Assembly: GCF_001969365.1 (NCBI RefSeq)
Contig: NZ_CP019312.1
Span: 1,922,001-1,986,000, forward strand
DNA: 64,000 nt
Direction of reading: 5' to 3'
From: Tateyamaria omphalii
Lineage (GTDB): Bacteria; Pseudomonadota; Alphaproteobacteria; Rhodobacterales; Rhodobacteraceae
The position numbers and the translations under genes were made by a program. Under the pieces are notes generated by a model, which did not search any database, was not told the DNA's origin, and was given only the letters and a program-made list of their open reading frames with translations. Positions 26,101 to 34,914 of the stretch are shown here, one piece after another. How positions within the stretch are numbered: position 1 is the stretch's first letter; each line of letters starts with the position of its first letter.

Positions 26101-26796
26101 ATGACGGACATCGACAAGACACAAGTCAGAAACGCGGCCACCGTGATCGTGCTGCGGGACCGGTTCACATCCCCGCGCATCCTGATGGGCCAGCGCGGGG
26201 CCAAGGCCGCGTTCATGCCCAACAAGTTCGTGTTTCCCGGTGGCGCGGTTGATGCGGGCGACCACACGGTGCCCCTCGCGTCACCGCTGACATCCCCGAA
26301 CGATGTGCGCCTGGCCGAAGATGGCGGCGCGCAGCTGGTTCCGGCCCTCGCCGCCGCCGCCATTCGCGAATTGTTCGAGGAAACCGGCCAGATCCTCGGC
26401 CAATCCAGCACATGGCACGACGCTCCGCCCGACTGGTCGCACTTCGCCGCGACCGGCCACCGCCCGCACGCGGCGCCCCTGCAATTCGTGTTCCGCGCCC
26501 TCACGCCGCCGGGCCGCCCCCGGCGCTTCGACGCGCGCTTTTTCCTGATCGACGCCGATGATCTGGCCTCAGAGCCGGATGATTTCAGCCGCGCCTCGGA
26601 CGAGCTGTCGCATCTGCAATGGGTCTCGCTCGAAGACGTGCGCGGCATCGACATGCCCTTCATCACCGAGGTGGTGCTGGCAGAGATTGCAGCCCGCGTG
26701 ACGGACCGCACCCCGCCAGACAGCGTGCCGTATTTCAAGAACAATGATGAGGAAAGCCTGTTCCTGCGCCTGCGCGGTCACCCTCTGCAGGACTAG
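26101..26796 (+). CDS. NUDIX hydrolase
   Basis: The 231-residue protein has a split Nudix box: FPGGAVDAG near residue 41, then after a 30-residue insert AAAIRELFEETGQIL, with the REL and EExG metal residues in place. An insert of this kind occurs in mammalian NUDT19 and related coenzyme A hydrolases, so a CoA or nucleotide-sugar substrate is possible. The stop TAG shares the tetranucleotide CTAG with the convergent transporter. Confidence 0.75.
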   Translation: MTDIDKTQVRNAATVIVLRDRFTSPRILMGQRGAKAAFMPNKFVFPGGAVDAGDHTVPLASPLTSPNDVRLAEDGGAQLVPALAAAAIRELFEETGQILGQSSTWHDAPPDWSHFAATGHRPHAAPLQFVFRALTPPGRPRRFDARFFLIDADDLASEPDDFSRASDELSHLQWVSLEDVRGIDMPFITEVVLAEIAARVTDRTPPDSVPYFKNNDEESLFLRLRGHPLQD

Positions 26797-27695
26797 ATCA
26801 CCGCAACCAGCAACAGGATCGACGCCAAAAGCACGGCCATCCCCATCCACTCGCGCGCACTGATCGCCTCGCGAAAGATCAGCACGCTCGCCAGCGCACT
26901 CATCACCAGTTCCACCTGCCCGACCGCGTTGACATAGGCCGCGTTTTGCAAGGTGAACGCCGTGAACCAGCAGAACGACCCGGCCATCGACATCAGCCCG
27001 ACCCAGACCGCCACCCGGCGTGCGGACCAGACGGCGGCCACCTGCCCCGGCTCGCGCCAGCGCAGCCACGCCATCATCGCGACCGTCTGCATCGCCGTGA
27101 CGGCGGCCAGCGTCAGCCCGGCCCGTGCAAACGGATCGGCCAGATCCAGGCTCAGCGAAGCGCCCCGATAGCACACGCCCGACACGGCAAAGAAGAGCCC
27201 CGCCGTCAGCCCAAGCCCCGTGGACCGGTTCGCCAACTCGCGCCACCCCCAGCGCACCATCCCGGGCGGCGCGGACAAGAGCAGCACGCCCACCAGCCCC
27301 AGACCGATGGCCGCGAACCCGGCCCAACTGACCGCATCACCCAGCAGGACCCAGCCCACCAGCACTGCCTGCATCACTTCGGTCTTCTTGAAGGTGATCC
27401 CGACCGCGAAGTTGCGCGCCTGAAACAGACGCACGGTCGCCACGGTGGCCAGGATCTGCGCCACGCCGCCCAACGCCCCGAACAGCCAAAAGCGCGGACC
27501 AAACTCCGGCCAGGCCTGCGCCGTCGCCCCCATGTAGATCACGATCAGCACCGCCACGAGGGGCGAAGAATAAAGAAACCGCGCCAGCGTCGCCCCCGCC
27601 GCACTCAGCGTGCCCAGCGCCAGCTGTCGCTGCAACATGAACCGCAGCGTCTGAAACAGCGCCGCCGCAACGGTGATGGGTATCCAGAGGGTCAT
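26793..27695 (-). CDS. EamA/DMT-family transporter
   Basis: The 300-residue protein has about ten hydrophobic helices in two EamA repeats (first GAALGGVAQILATVATVRLF-like and second FREAISAREWMGMAVLLASI). DMT permeases export metabolites such as amino acids, but no substrate can be named. It follows the desaturase gene in the same direction by 17 bases. The stop codon overlaps that of the convergent NUDIX gene. Confidence 0.8.
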   Translation of the reverse strand: MTLWIPITVAAALFQTLRFMLQRQLALGTLSAAGATLARFLYSSPLVAVLIVIYMGATAQAWPEFGPRFWLFGALGGVAQILATVATVRLFQARNFAVGITFKKTEVMQAVLVGWVLLGDAVSWAGFAAIGLGLVGVLLLSAPPGMVRWGWRELANRSTGLGLTAGLFFAVSGVCYRGASLSLDLADPFARAGLTLAAVTAMQTVAMMAWLRWREPGQVAAVWSARRVAVWVGLMSMAGSFCWFTAFTLQNAAYVNAVGQVELVMSALASVLIFREAISAREWMGMAVLLASILLLVAVI

Positions 27696-27711
27696 GGCCC
27701 TCTATGGCGGC

Positions 27712-28632
27712 TTACCGATCAGAGGACCAGAGCGGATGCGGCACCGGATCCTTGGCCCTCAGAAAGTGGCGCGCAAACACCTCTGCATAGGACCCATAGC
27801 GATAGCCCTCGTTGGACTTCAGGTAACGGTCCCGATGCGCCCGGTAAAGCGCAGGCAACCGGTACCACGGCACCCGCGGATGCATGTGATGCACCACGTG
27901 AAAATTGTTGTTCAGAAACAGAAACGCCAGCAGCCCCCGGTCCTCGATGATGACCGTCCGCCCGCGTGCCCGCTCATGCGCCTGATGCTCCAGAAAGGTA
28001 CGGATCTTCAGCACCGACAGCGCCGCATAGCAGGCCGTCAGATAGGCCCAAAGCGGCATCGCGCTCAAGCTCACCACCCCCAACACCGCAACCACGCCAG
28101 GCACATGCAGCACCCACCCGCGCAGCACCTGCCCGTCGCCCGCCCGGATCGCGCGCCAGTCGGCCGCCATGAACCCGACCTGCGCCACAAGCGGCCCCAC
28201 CAGCATCCGCCCGGCCAGCGTGTTGTTCACCCGCAGCACCGCACGCATGACCCAAGGCATCCGCCGCCACACGGCCGGATCTATATAGTTCGTCTCTGGA
28301 TCGTCATAGGGATCGGTTAGGTTCGCGTCCTGATGATGCGCCAGATGCGTGTCGCGAAAGCGCAAATACGGAATGAACAGCCCCGGATTGACCACCACCA
28401 GCGCCTCGCTCGCCGCGCGCGATGGAAAGGGATGCCCATGCAGCACCTCGTGGCTCAGCGACGCATGCAGGACCAGGGCAAAGACCAGCACCGCCCACGC
28501 CACCGGCCCGGTGCCCCAGACCAGCGCCCCGGCCCACAGCCCCATACACGCGGCCCACAATCCAAGCGTAACCCACTCGACCTGCGAAGGACGATCAAAG
28601 GGCAAACGACGCGACGACCGGCGTGCGGGCAT
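27712..28632 (-). CDS. Fatty acid desaturase-type membrane protein
   Basis: The 306-residue protein has the three histidine boxes of integral membrane di-iron desaturases/hydroxylases: HEVLHGH, HLAHH and HVVHH, with hydrophobic segments between them. The start at 28632 (MPARRSSRR) follows a RBS-like AGGAGAGATTTG. The substrate, whether acyl lipid or carotenoid, is not evident. It is divergent from the XRE regulator at 28739, with a 106-base promoter region between them. Confidence 0.85.
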   Translation of the reverse strand: MPARRSSRRLPFDRPSQVEWVTLGLWAACMGLWAGALVWGTGPVAWAVLVFALVLHASLSHEVLHGHPFPSRAASEALVVVNPGLFIPYLRFRDTHLAHHQDANLTDPYDDPETNYIDPAVWRRMPWVMRAVLRVNNTLAGRMLVGPLVAQVGFMAADWRAIRAGDGQVLRGWVLHVPGVVAVLGVVSLSAMPLWAYLTACYAALSVLKIRTFLEHQAHERARGRTVIIEDRGLLAFLFLNNNFHVVHHMHPRVPWYRLPALYRAHRDRYLKSNEGYRYGSYAEVFARHFLRAKDPVPHPLWSSDR

Positions 28633-28738
28633 GGGCAAATCTCTCCTGAGGGGACAGAGCGATACTAGGCCAGCGCCGCACTGCAGCGTATTCCGAATTG
28701 AGTTAACAATTGCGCGCATTGGTGATAAAAATCACGAC

Positions 28739-29599
28739 ATGCTGGATATTCTCGACAAACGCCTGCGCGCCACACAGTTCCGCACCCGCCTCACCCGGGC
28801 CATGCAGGACCAGAACATGTCGCAAAGCGCGCTGGCCCGCGCCATCGGCACCGACCGGTCGACCATAAACCAGGCGCTCAACGATGACGGCGCACGGCTG
28901 CCGGGCGCACAGATCGTCGGCGCCTGCGCCCAGGCGCTCGGCGTCTCGGCTGACTGGCTCTTGGGGCTGTCCGACCGGCCCGAAAGCGCCGCGGCACTCA
29001 CCGCGGCGGCGCTCACCCTGACCGAAGCGCCGCGCGCCCTGATCGACGAACGCATCTTCGCCTGGCACCAGGAGGCGGCAGGCTACAAGATCCGGCACGT
29101 GCCCGCCGGCCTGCCCGATATGCTCAAGACCGAAGAGATGCTCGCCTGGGAATACGGCCCCCATCTGGGCAAGACCACGACGCAGGCCATCAACGCCTCC
29201 CGCGACCGGCTGGACTGGATGCGGGCGGCACAATCGGATTACGAAATCGCCCTGCCGATCTACGAATTGCACAGCTTTGCCAGCGGCACCGGCTACTACG
29301 CCGACCTGCCCGCAGACATGCGGCACAGCCAGCTGGACCAGCTGCTCGACCTCGGCACGCAGCTTTACCCGCGCCTGCGCATCTACCTCTTTGACCAACG
29401 GCAGGTGTACTCGGCGCCCGTCACCATCTTCGGGCCCCTGCTGGCCGTGATCTACACCGGCGGCCACTACATGGCGTTCCGCGACCGCGAGCGGATCGAA
29501 ACGCTGTCGCTGCATTTCGACACGCTGGTGCGGCAGGCCTCCTACACCGCACGCGACCTGCCGGGCCACCTGCAAGGGCTGCGCACGCTCATCGTCTGA
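28739..29599 (+). CDS. XRE-family transcriptional regulator with C-terminal sensor domain
   Basis: The 286-residue protein has a Cro/C1-type helix-turn-helix near residues 25-60 (MSQSALARAIGTDRSTINQAL, then GVSADWLLGLSDRPE). The C-terminal 200 residues (about 85-286) have no family I recognise; they include aromatic-rich segments (GYYADLPADMRHSQ, YSAPVTIFGPLLAVIYTGG) and may bind a ligand. It is divergent from the desaturase gene and may control it. The repeat hairpin at 29601 follows the stop directly. Confidence 0.75.
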   Translation: MLDILDKRLRATQFRTRLTRAMQDQNMSQSALARAIGTDRSTINQALNDDGARLPGAQIVGACAQALGVSADWLLGLSDRPESAAALTAAALTLTEAPRALIDERIFAWHQEAAGYKIRHVPAGLPDMLKTEEMLAWEYGPHLGKTTTQAINASRDRLDWMRAAQSDYEIALPIYELHSFASGTGYYADLPADMRHSQLDQLLDLGTQLYPRLRIYLFDQRQVYSAPVTIFGPLLAVIYTGGHYMAFRDRERIETLSLHFDTLVRQASYTARDLPGHLQGLRTLIV

Positions 29600-29600
29600 C

Positions 29601-29660
29601 CCCCGGGGTCGGCGGGCGGGCGCCTTTGCTGCAAGCAAACAGAGCCGCGCGCCGAAAGAT
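29601..29660. repeat. Intergenic hairpin repeat, family 1, copy b
   Basis: The inner stem TTTGCT/AGCAAA (29625-29630 with 29634-29639, loop GCA) is flanked by GC-rich arms with TCGGCG/CGCCGA at the outside. It lies between the convergent XRE and carnitine dehydrogenase genes. Its sequence matches copy c at 52086 almost base for base outside the stem. Confidence 0.7.
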
Positions 29661-31148
29661 CTAGGGGCGCTGCCCCACGGCCCGCCCCGCACCCTCTGGC
29701 ACGGGCAGTCCCGCATGCGCCGCCGCAATCCGTTCCAGCGCGGCCAATATCTCCGGCGCGGGCTCCGACGGCCGCCGCGTCTCAAGGCTCACATGCAGCA
29801 GAAAATGCTCGCCGGTGGCCAGCACCCGCGCACCATCGCGCATCTCGTGAAACAGATGCAGCTTCTTGCCCGCCCCGGCCAGCACCTGCGTGCGCACCTC
29901 GATCACGGTGCCCGCATGCACCTCATCCAAATGGCGAATATGCGTCTCTGCCGTGAAATAACTGCCGCCGGTCGCGATATAGCCCGCGTCACAGCCAATC
30001 AGCGCCATGAACCGATCCGTCGCATCGCCAAAGGCCTGCAAATACCGCGCCTCGTTCATGTGACCGTTATAGTCGGTCCAATCCAGGGGCACGGCCCGGC
30101 GCACCGTCAAAATGGGCGCCGACACATCCTCCAGGTCCTCCGCCCGCGCGCCCAAAACCGTGCCCGCACGCAAGCCCGCCTCATGCGTGTTCAGAACGGC
30201 CCCAGCCCCCCAATCATTGGCCTTCAGGCTGCGCATCATGCCCACCAGATTGTCATCCCGTGCGGTCAACATCTGGGCAATGCTCATATGCCCCGACTGC
30301 GCATCCGACTGCCCGGCAATCAACTCCACCAGCTCATCGGTGAACGCGGGCACGTCCATCAGCTTGGTCCAGGGCCACTGCAAGGCCGGGCCAAACTGCG
30401 CCATGAAATGGCGCATCCCCGCCTCACCCCCGGCGGTGCGATAGGTGTCAAACAGCCCCATCTGCGCCCAGCGGATGCCAAAGCCCATGCGAATGGCCTC
30501 GTCGATCTCTTCCGTGGTGGCGACACCGTCCTTTACCAGCCACAGCGCCTCGCGCCACACAGCCTCAAGGAACCGGTCGGCAATATGCGCGTCGATCTCC
30601 TTGCGCACATGCAGCGGAAACATCCCCAGCGCCGACAGCGTGGCCTTGGCCCGCGCGATGATCGCGGGATCGGTGGCGGGCGACGGCACCACTTCGACCA
30701 ACGGCATCAGATAAACCGGGTTGAACGGGTGGAACACCATGATCTGACCGGGCCGCGCCGCGCCCTCCTGCAATTCACTCGGTTTGAACCCGCTGGTCGA
30801 GGACCCGATGATCGCATCCTTCGGGCAAGCCGCCTGCACCGCAGCCAATGTGCGATGCTTGATGTCCAACCGCTCGGGCACGCTCTCCTGTATCCAGCCC
30901 GCGTCCGCCACGGCCTCAGCCAAATCAGAATGAAAGCTCAAAGCCCCCTCATCCGGCAAAGCCACATCCGTCAGGCTCGGCAAGGCCCGCCGCGCCTGCG
31001 CCAACACCGGCGCCAGCTTGGCCTCCGCCTCCGGATCAGGGTCAAAGACCCGCACATCCCACCCATTCAAAAGGAACCGCGCGGCCCAGCCACCGCCGAT
31101 CACGCCGCCGCCGATAATGGCCGCGGTCCTTACTGCAACGTCGCCCAT
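29661..31148 (-). CDS. lcdH: Carnitine 3-dehydrogenase fused to a thioesterase domain
   Basis: The 495-residue protein joins two activities of the carnitine pathway. Residues 1-320 are a 3-hydroxyacyl-CoA dehydrogenase-type NAD enzyme (AAIIGGGVIGGGWAARFL; catalytic VFHPFNPVYLMPLVEVV), matching L-carnitine 3-dehydrogenase, which makes 3-dehydrocarnitine. From about residue 345 follows a 4-hydroxybenzoyl-CoA-type hot-dog thioesterase (DWTDYNGHMNEARYLQAF), matching betainyl-CoA thioesterase (CdhB). The fusion is known in some carnitine users. It is last in the locus, after the BKACE gene and the lipoprotein; its start overlaps the lipoprotein gene by 19 bases. Confidence 0.88.
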   Translation of the reverse strand: MGDVAVRTAAIIGGGVIGGGWAARFLLNGWDVRVFDPDPEAEAKLAPVLAQARRALPSLTDVALPDEGALSFHSDLAEAVADAGWIQESVPERLDIKHRTLAAVQAACPKDAIIGSSTSGFKPSELQEGAARPGQIMVFHPFNPVYLMPLVEVVPSPATDPAIIARAKATLSALGMFPLHVRKEIDAHIADRFLEAVWREALWLVKDGVATTEEIDEAIRMGFGIRWAQMGLFDTYRTAGGEAGMRHFMAQFGPALQWPWTKLMDVPAFTDELVELIAGQSDAQSGHMSIAQMLTARDDNLVGMMRSLKANDWGAGAVLNTHEAGLRAGTVLGARAEDLEDVSAPILTVRRAVPLDWTDYNGHMNEARYLQAFGDATDRFMALIGCDAGYIATGGSYFTAETHIRHLDEVHAGTVIEVRTQVLAGAGKKLHLFHEMRDGARVLATGEHFLLHVSLETRRPSEPAPEILAALERIAAAHAGLPVPEGAGRAVGQRP

Positions 31149-31681
31149 GTCTCTGTCCGATATCCGTTGAAATCCAAAACCTGCTCGGCGGCGCGCACCT
31201 GATCACCGCGCCTCGTGCCCGCGCGGGTCGCCACGAACCCAAAGCGCCCCTCGGGATCGCCCAGCGCCGCGGTGTTGTGATCGGGGTCAATCCACAGAAC
31301 CCACAGGTCCCGCGTGCCGCCGTCGTCATAGGCGATGCGCAGAATGCCGGTGCCAATCGGCTCCACCGTCCCGGCGCGCCCATCGCCCGCGCCATCCCGC
31401 TCGCGCCACATCCCACCCACCACGTCGAACCCGGCCAGTGCCCAGTCGCCGCCCCCACTGCGCACGGTCTGCCACCGCCCCTCGAACAGGGTCGCGTCAA
31501 AGCGCGTGATCGCACCGATGGGCACTGTCGGATTGCGCAGCATCTGTGTCTCGCCGGATGGCGCAGGCGCGCAGGCAGCCAGCCAACCTATTGCGCAGAG
31601 GTTAACCAAAGTGCACCACAGCGCCCGGTGGCGGTGCACAGGGTGTGCACGCCCGGTGCACGGGGTGTGACACCCTGTCAT
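31130..31681 (-). CDS. Lipocalin-like lipoprotein inside the carnitine locus
   Basis: This 183-residue protein has a lipoprotein signal ending in LAAC (Cys37), preceded by an unusual Cys/His-rich n-region. The mature part (RFEGRW-like FEGRWQTVRSGGG, then IGTGILRIAYDD) resembles the lipocalin/Blc type of small lipoproteins, but I cannot name the family. The ATG at 31681 overlaps the BKACE stop in ATGA; a GTG at 31642 is an alternative start nearer the signal. The first codons lie inside the GTGCAC repeat. The position inside the locus suggests substrate capture or envelope function, but this is inference. Confidence 0.6.
   Translation of the reverse strand: MTGCHTPCTGRAHPVHRHRALWCTLVNLCAIGWLAACAPAPSGETQMLRNPTVPIGAITRFDATLFEGRWQTVRSGGGDWALAGFDVVGGMWRERDGAGDGRAGTVEPIGTGILRIAYDDGGTRDLWVLWIDPDHNTAALGDPEGRFGFVATRAGTRRGDQVRAAEQVLDFNGYRTETWATLQ
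31600..31677. repeat. GTGCAC-rich dispersed repeat, copy 1
   Basis: The segment carries TTAACC, TGCACC, GGTGCACAGGG, a further TGCAC and GTGTGACACC in the same order as the copy at 62221-62300. Four GTGCAC palindromes occur within 60 bases. It overlaps the N-terminal coding part of the lipoprotein gene. Confidence 0.5.
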
Positions 31682-32594
31682 ACGGCCTTGGGCGCCCGTT
31701 TCACGAGGCCCAGTTTCGCCCGCACCTCCTCCGGTCCAATGACCCGCGCGCCCATGTTTTCGATGATCGTCGCGGCCCTCTCGACCAGCTGCCAGTTCTG
31801 CGCCAACGCGCCCTTGCCCAGCCAAAGATTGTCCTCCAACCCCACGCGCACATGGCCCCCCGCCAGCACCGCAGCAGCGACATAGGCCATCTGATTGCGC
31901 CCCAGCGCAAAGGCGGAAAAGGTCCAATCCTCGGGCACATTGTTCACCATTGCCATGAACGTATTCAGGTCATCCGGCGCCCCCCACGGCACGCCCATGC
32001 ACAGCTGGACCAGTGCGGGCGCGTCCAGCACACCCTCCTTAACCAATTGTTTGCATACCATAAATGCCCTGTATCAAAGGCTTCGATCTCGGGCTTCACC
32101 CCCAGCTCGGTCATCATGCGCCCCATCGCGGTCAGCATTCCGGGCGTGTTGGTCATCACGTAATCAGCCTCGGCAAAGTTCATCGTGCCGCAATCGAGCG
32201 TGCAGATTTCCGGCAGGCATTCGGCCACATGCGCCACCCGCGCCGAGGCCCCGATCATGTCCGTCCCTTCGTCTTTCAGGGGCAAAGGGGCCTCGGTATC
32301 ACCAAACACCATGTCCCCGCCCATGCCCGCCGTCAGGTTCAGCACAACGTCCACGTCAGCCTCGCGAATACGATCGGTAACCTCCCGATAATATTCAATT
32401 TTCCGGCTCGGCACCCCAGTCTCCGGATCCCGCACATGGCAATGCACCACCGCCGCCCCGGCCTTCGCCGCGGCGATGGCGCTGTCGGCAATCTGCGCCG
32501 GCGAACGCGGCACATGCGGGCTGCGATCCTGCGTGCCCCCCGACCCCGTCACAGCACAGGTGATAAAAACCTCACGGTTCATGGACAGCGGCAT
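31678..32594 (-). CDS. cdhC: BKACE / 3-dehydrocarnitine cleavage enzyme, frame broken by one base in this sequence
   Basis: Both parts match the BKACE (DUF849) family, which cleaves 3-oxo acids with acetyl-CoA. In carnitine degradation CdhC splits 3-dehydrocarnitine. The N-terminal part has VVHCHVRDPETG (zinc-binding His pair) and the C-terminal part has CMGVPWGAPDD and GGHVRVGLEDNLW. The frame shifts at about 32050: TGG TAT GCA AAC AAT should read GCA AAx CAA TTG, one base short of a run of A. Restoring it gives a full-length protein of about 305 residues. AAGGAGG precedes the ATG at 32594. Whether the break is real or an undercall cannot be told from one sequence. Confidence 0.8.
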
Positions 32595-32622
32595 GACAAT
32601 CCTCCTTGCATCCGCTCCCACA

Positions 32623-32640
32623 TTGGCATCCAACGGCCAA
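32623..32640. promoter_or_regulatory. Inverted repeat in the cdhC / cdhR divergent promoter
   Basis: TTGGC and GCCAA lie eight bases apart in the 71-base gap between the two divergent starts. This is where a GlxA/CdhR-type activator would be expected to bind. The site is short and was identified by eye. Confidence 0.3.
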
Positions 32641-32665
32641 GAGACTTGTCAAAAAGCGAAGCAAC

Positions 32666-33610
32666 ATGACTAAAATCGCAATCCTCGTGCTGCAAAACAC
32701 CAACATGTTGTCCCTCGCCGCCGCCGTGGACCCATTGCGCGCCGCCAACAGGCAAGCGGCACAAGACCTCTACGGGTGGGAATTTCTCACTCCGACCGAC
32801 AGCCCCGTGCGTCTCACCTCCGGCCTGATCATCCCCGCCAATCCCATTCACCGGCGCGCGGCCTGTGACGCGCTGATCCTCGTGGCAGGCTTCGACCCCG
32901 CCCATCAGGCCAGTCCAAACCTCCTGGCCAGCATCCGGCGCCTGACAACCAAAACTGTCACGCTGCTCGCCATCGACGGCGGCGCGTGGCTGGCGGCCAA
33001 GGCCGGGCTGCTTGACGGGCACAACGCCACAACCCATTGGGAAGATTTGGAGATCTTTGCCGAAACCTTCCCCGCCGTGACTGTCAAAAACGCGCGCTAC
33101 GTGGTATCCGGAGCCCGATGGACCAGCGGTGGCGCAGCCCCGGCGCTTGACATGATGCTGCATCTGATCGCGCAACAGCAAGGCCCGCAACTGGCCGCCA
33201 AGGTGGCCGCCGGTTTCATCCACACCGCACACCCCGCGCCGTCAGACCCGCAAATCCGACACCTGCCTTCAACGGGCCACAACCGGATCACCGCCCGCGC
33301 TCACGAAGTGATGGAAGCGCACCTGGACACCCCGCTGCGGATCCCCGACATCGCCGCACGCCTGGCCCTCAGCCCAAGGCGCCTGCAACAGCACTTTCAG
33401 ACCCAGTTCGGCCACAGCCCAAAGGCACATTACGCCGCTCTGCGCCTCTCAGAGGCGCATCGGCTGATCACCACCACCACGCAGAACCTGCACGACATCG
33501 CGCTCACCACAGGCTTCTCCAGCCAGTCCGGCCTGTCGCGCGCGCATATGGCCCAATACGGCCAAAGCCCGCGCGCCGCCCGCGCCCAAGCCCTTCATCT
33601 TGCCAGATAA
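32666..33610 (+). CDS. GlxA/CdhR-family AraC-type transcriptional regulator
   Basis: The 314-residue protein has an N-terminal DJ-1/PfpI-like (GATase1) domain (about 1-180) and a C-terminal AraC helix-turn-helix (about 215-310, with IPDIAARLALSPRRLQQHF and HDIALTTGFSSQSGLSRAH). CdhR, the activator of carnitine catabolism, is of this class. The gene is divergent from the BKACE gene and is therefore the likely regulator of the locus; related GlxA regulators also respond to glycine betaine or dimethylglycine. The last codons lie in a short dispersed repeat. Confidence 0.85.
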   Translation: MTKIAILVLQNTNMLSLAAAVDPLRAANRQAAQDLYGWEFLTPTDSPVRLTSGLIIPANPIHRRAACDALILVAGFDPAHQASPNLLASIRRLTTKTVTLLAIDGGAWLAAKAGLLDGHNATTHWEDLEIFAETFPAVTVKNARYVVSGARWTSGGAAPALDMMLHLIAQQQGPQLAAKVAAGFIHTAHPAPSDPQIRHLPSTGHNRITARAHEVMEAHLDTPLRIPDIAARLALSPRRLQQHFQTQFGHSPKAHYAALRLSEAHRLITTTTQNLHDIALTTGFSSQSGLSRAHMAQYGQSPRAARAQALHLAR

Positions 33611-33614
33611 ACTC
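33592..33614. repeat. CTTCATC-type dispersed repeat, copy 1
   Basis: CCTTCATCTTGCCAGATA and the following AACTCC are nearly the same as at 54004. This copy contains the last codons and the stop of the regulator gene. I recall the element as frequent in Rhodobacterales, usually just after genes. Confidence 0.4.
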
Positions 33615-33680
33615 CCCAGGAGGGCCGCTATGCCAAGGGCCGTACGCCACATCCAAATGGGTCGGCCTACCACCCCGCTC

Positions 33681-33699
33681 CCTTCCCCCGAGGGGAAGG
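33681..33699. terminator. Hairpin between the regulator and the aldo/keto reductase
   Basis: CCTTCCCC pairs perfectly with GGGGAAGG around loop CGA. It lies between two convergent genes and may terminate one or both. No T-tract follows on either strand. Confidence 0.4.
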
Positions 33700-33744
33700 A
33701 CAGGATGGGGGTCACCGAAAATCACATGCGTCAGCGCATCTGGA

Positions 33745-34788
33745 TCAGTACGGCATCGGATGGGCTCGGTGCGCCGCGTCCAGATCGGCCATCACCTCGT
33801 CGCTCAACTGCACATCAGCGGCCCCAATTGCGACCTCCAACTGCGCCATGGTCGTCGCGCCGAAGATCGCCGAACACATGAAGGGCCGCGTCACACACCA
33901 CGCCAGCGCCATCTGGCTCGGGTCCAACCCATGCTTGCGCGCCACGGCCAGATAGGCATCCACAGCTTCAAAGGCCCGCGCGGTCTTGCGCCCGCCCAGA
34001 TCAGAGTTCAGCGTCAGCCGTGATCCATCAGGCACCGCACCGCCCTGATATTTCCCGGTCAAAAGCCCGACGGCCAAAGGTGAAAACGACAAAAGCCCGA
34101 CATCTTCGTTCAGGCTCAACTCGGACATGTCCGTATCATAGAACCGGCACATCAACGAATACTCGTTCTGGACAGACGCCACGCGCGGCCCGCCTGTCCG
34201 GTCGGAGGCCGCAAGCCATTGCGCGGTGCCCCACGCGCTTTCGTTGGACAGGCCAAAGGCGCGGATCGTGCCGCGCTCCACCTCGCGTTGCAGCGCGCCC
34301 AGACAGTCCTCCATATTCTGGCGCACGGCGGCCGTGTCATGGCCCGACGGGTCATAGGCCCAGTTCTGGCGAAACATGTAGCTGCCGCGATTGGGCCAGT
34401 GAAATTGATAAAGGTCGATGTAGTCGGTCTGCAGCCGCTTGAGCGATCCCTCGACCGCGCCAGGGATTGTCGCACCGGAGATATCAGCCCCGTCGCGCAC
34501 ATGGCGCATCCCGGCCCCTGAGTGCTTGGAGGCCAGGATCATCCGGTCCCGCGCACCGCCGCGCTCAAACCAGGTGCCGATGATCTCTTCGGTCCGGCCG
34601 ATGGTGTCCTTGGCGATGGGGTTCACCGGGTACATCTCTGCCGTGTCGACAAAGTCGATTCCCGCATCAAGCGCCCGATCGATCTGCGCGTGCCCTTCTG
34701 CCTCGGTGTTCTGTGTGCCCCAGGTCATCGAGCCCAGGCAAAGCGCCGACACCTCGATCCCCGTGCGGCCCAGCTTACGTCGTTCCAT
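33745..34788 (-). CDS. Aldo/keto reductase
   Basis: The 347-residue protein shows the AKR TIM-barrel: GRTGIEVSALCLGSMTWGTQNT at the N-terminus, then the catalytic tetrad region DFVDTAEMYPVNP and a Lys in LASKHSG, with His in YIDLYQFHWPNR. This pattern resembles the Tas/YajO group of bacterial AKRs. The start at 34788 has a GGAG eight bases upstream. It is divergent from the SOS-controlled gene at 34915. The substrate is unknown. Confidence 0.88.
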   Translation of the reverse strand: MERRKLGRTGIEVSALCLGSMTWGTQNTEAEGHAQIDRALDAGIDFVDTAEMYPVNPIAKDTIGRTEEIIGTWFERGGARDRMILASKHSGAGMRHVRDGADISGATIPGAVEGSLKRLQTDYIDLYQFHWPNRGSYMFRQNWAYDPSGHDTAAVRQNMEDCLGALQREVERGTIRAFGLSNESAWGTAQWLAASDRTGGPRVASVQNEYSLMCRFYDTDMSELSLNEDVGLLSFSPLAVGLLTGKYQGGAVPDGSRLTLNSDLGGRKTARAFEAVDAYLAVARKHGLDPSQMALAWCVTRPFMCSAIFGATTMAQLEVAIGAADVQLSDEVMADLDAAHRAHPMPY

Positions 34789-34883
34789 GCGCCTTGCTCC
34801 TTTGGTCATCGGGCTGACCCTAACGGCGCGGGCATGAGGGACAAGCCAAAATTCCTGGCGCAGAACATGCAAAATTCATTTGA

Positions 34884-34898
34884 GAACAAAAATAGAAC
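34884..34898 (-). promoter_or_regulatory. LexA SOS box upstream of the ImuA-like gene
   Basis: The minus strand reads GTTC TATTTTT GTTC, an exact GTTC-N7-GTTC box. It ends 16 bases before the ATG at 34915, so it should block that promoter when LexA is bound. Confidence 0.75.
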
Positions 34899-34914
34899 AT
34901 CTATACTCATCAGT

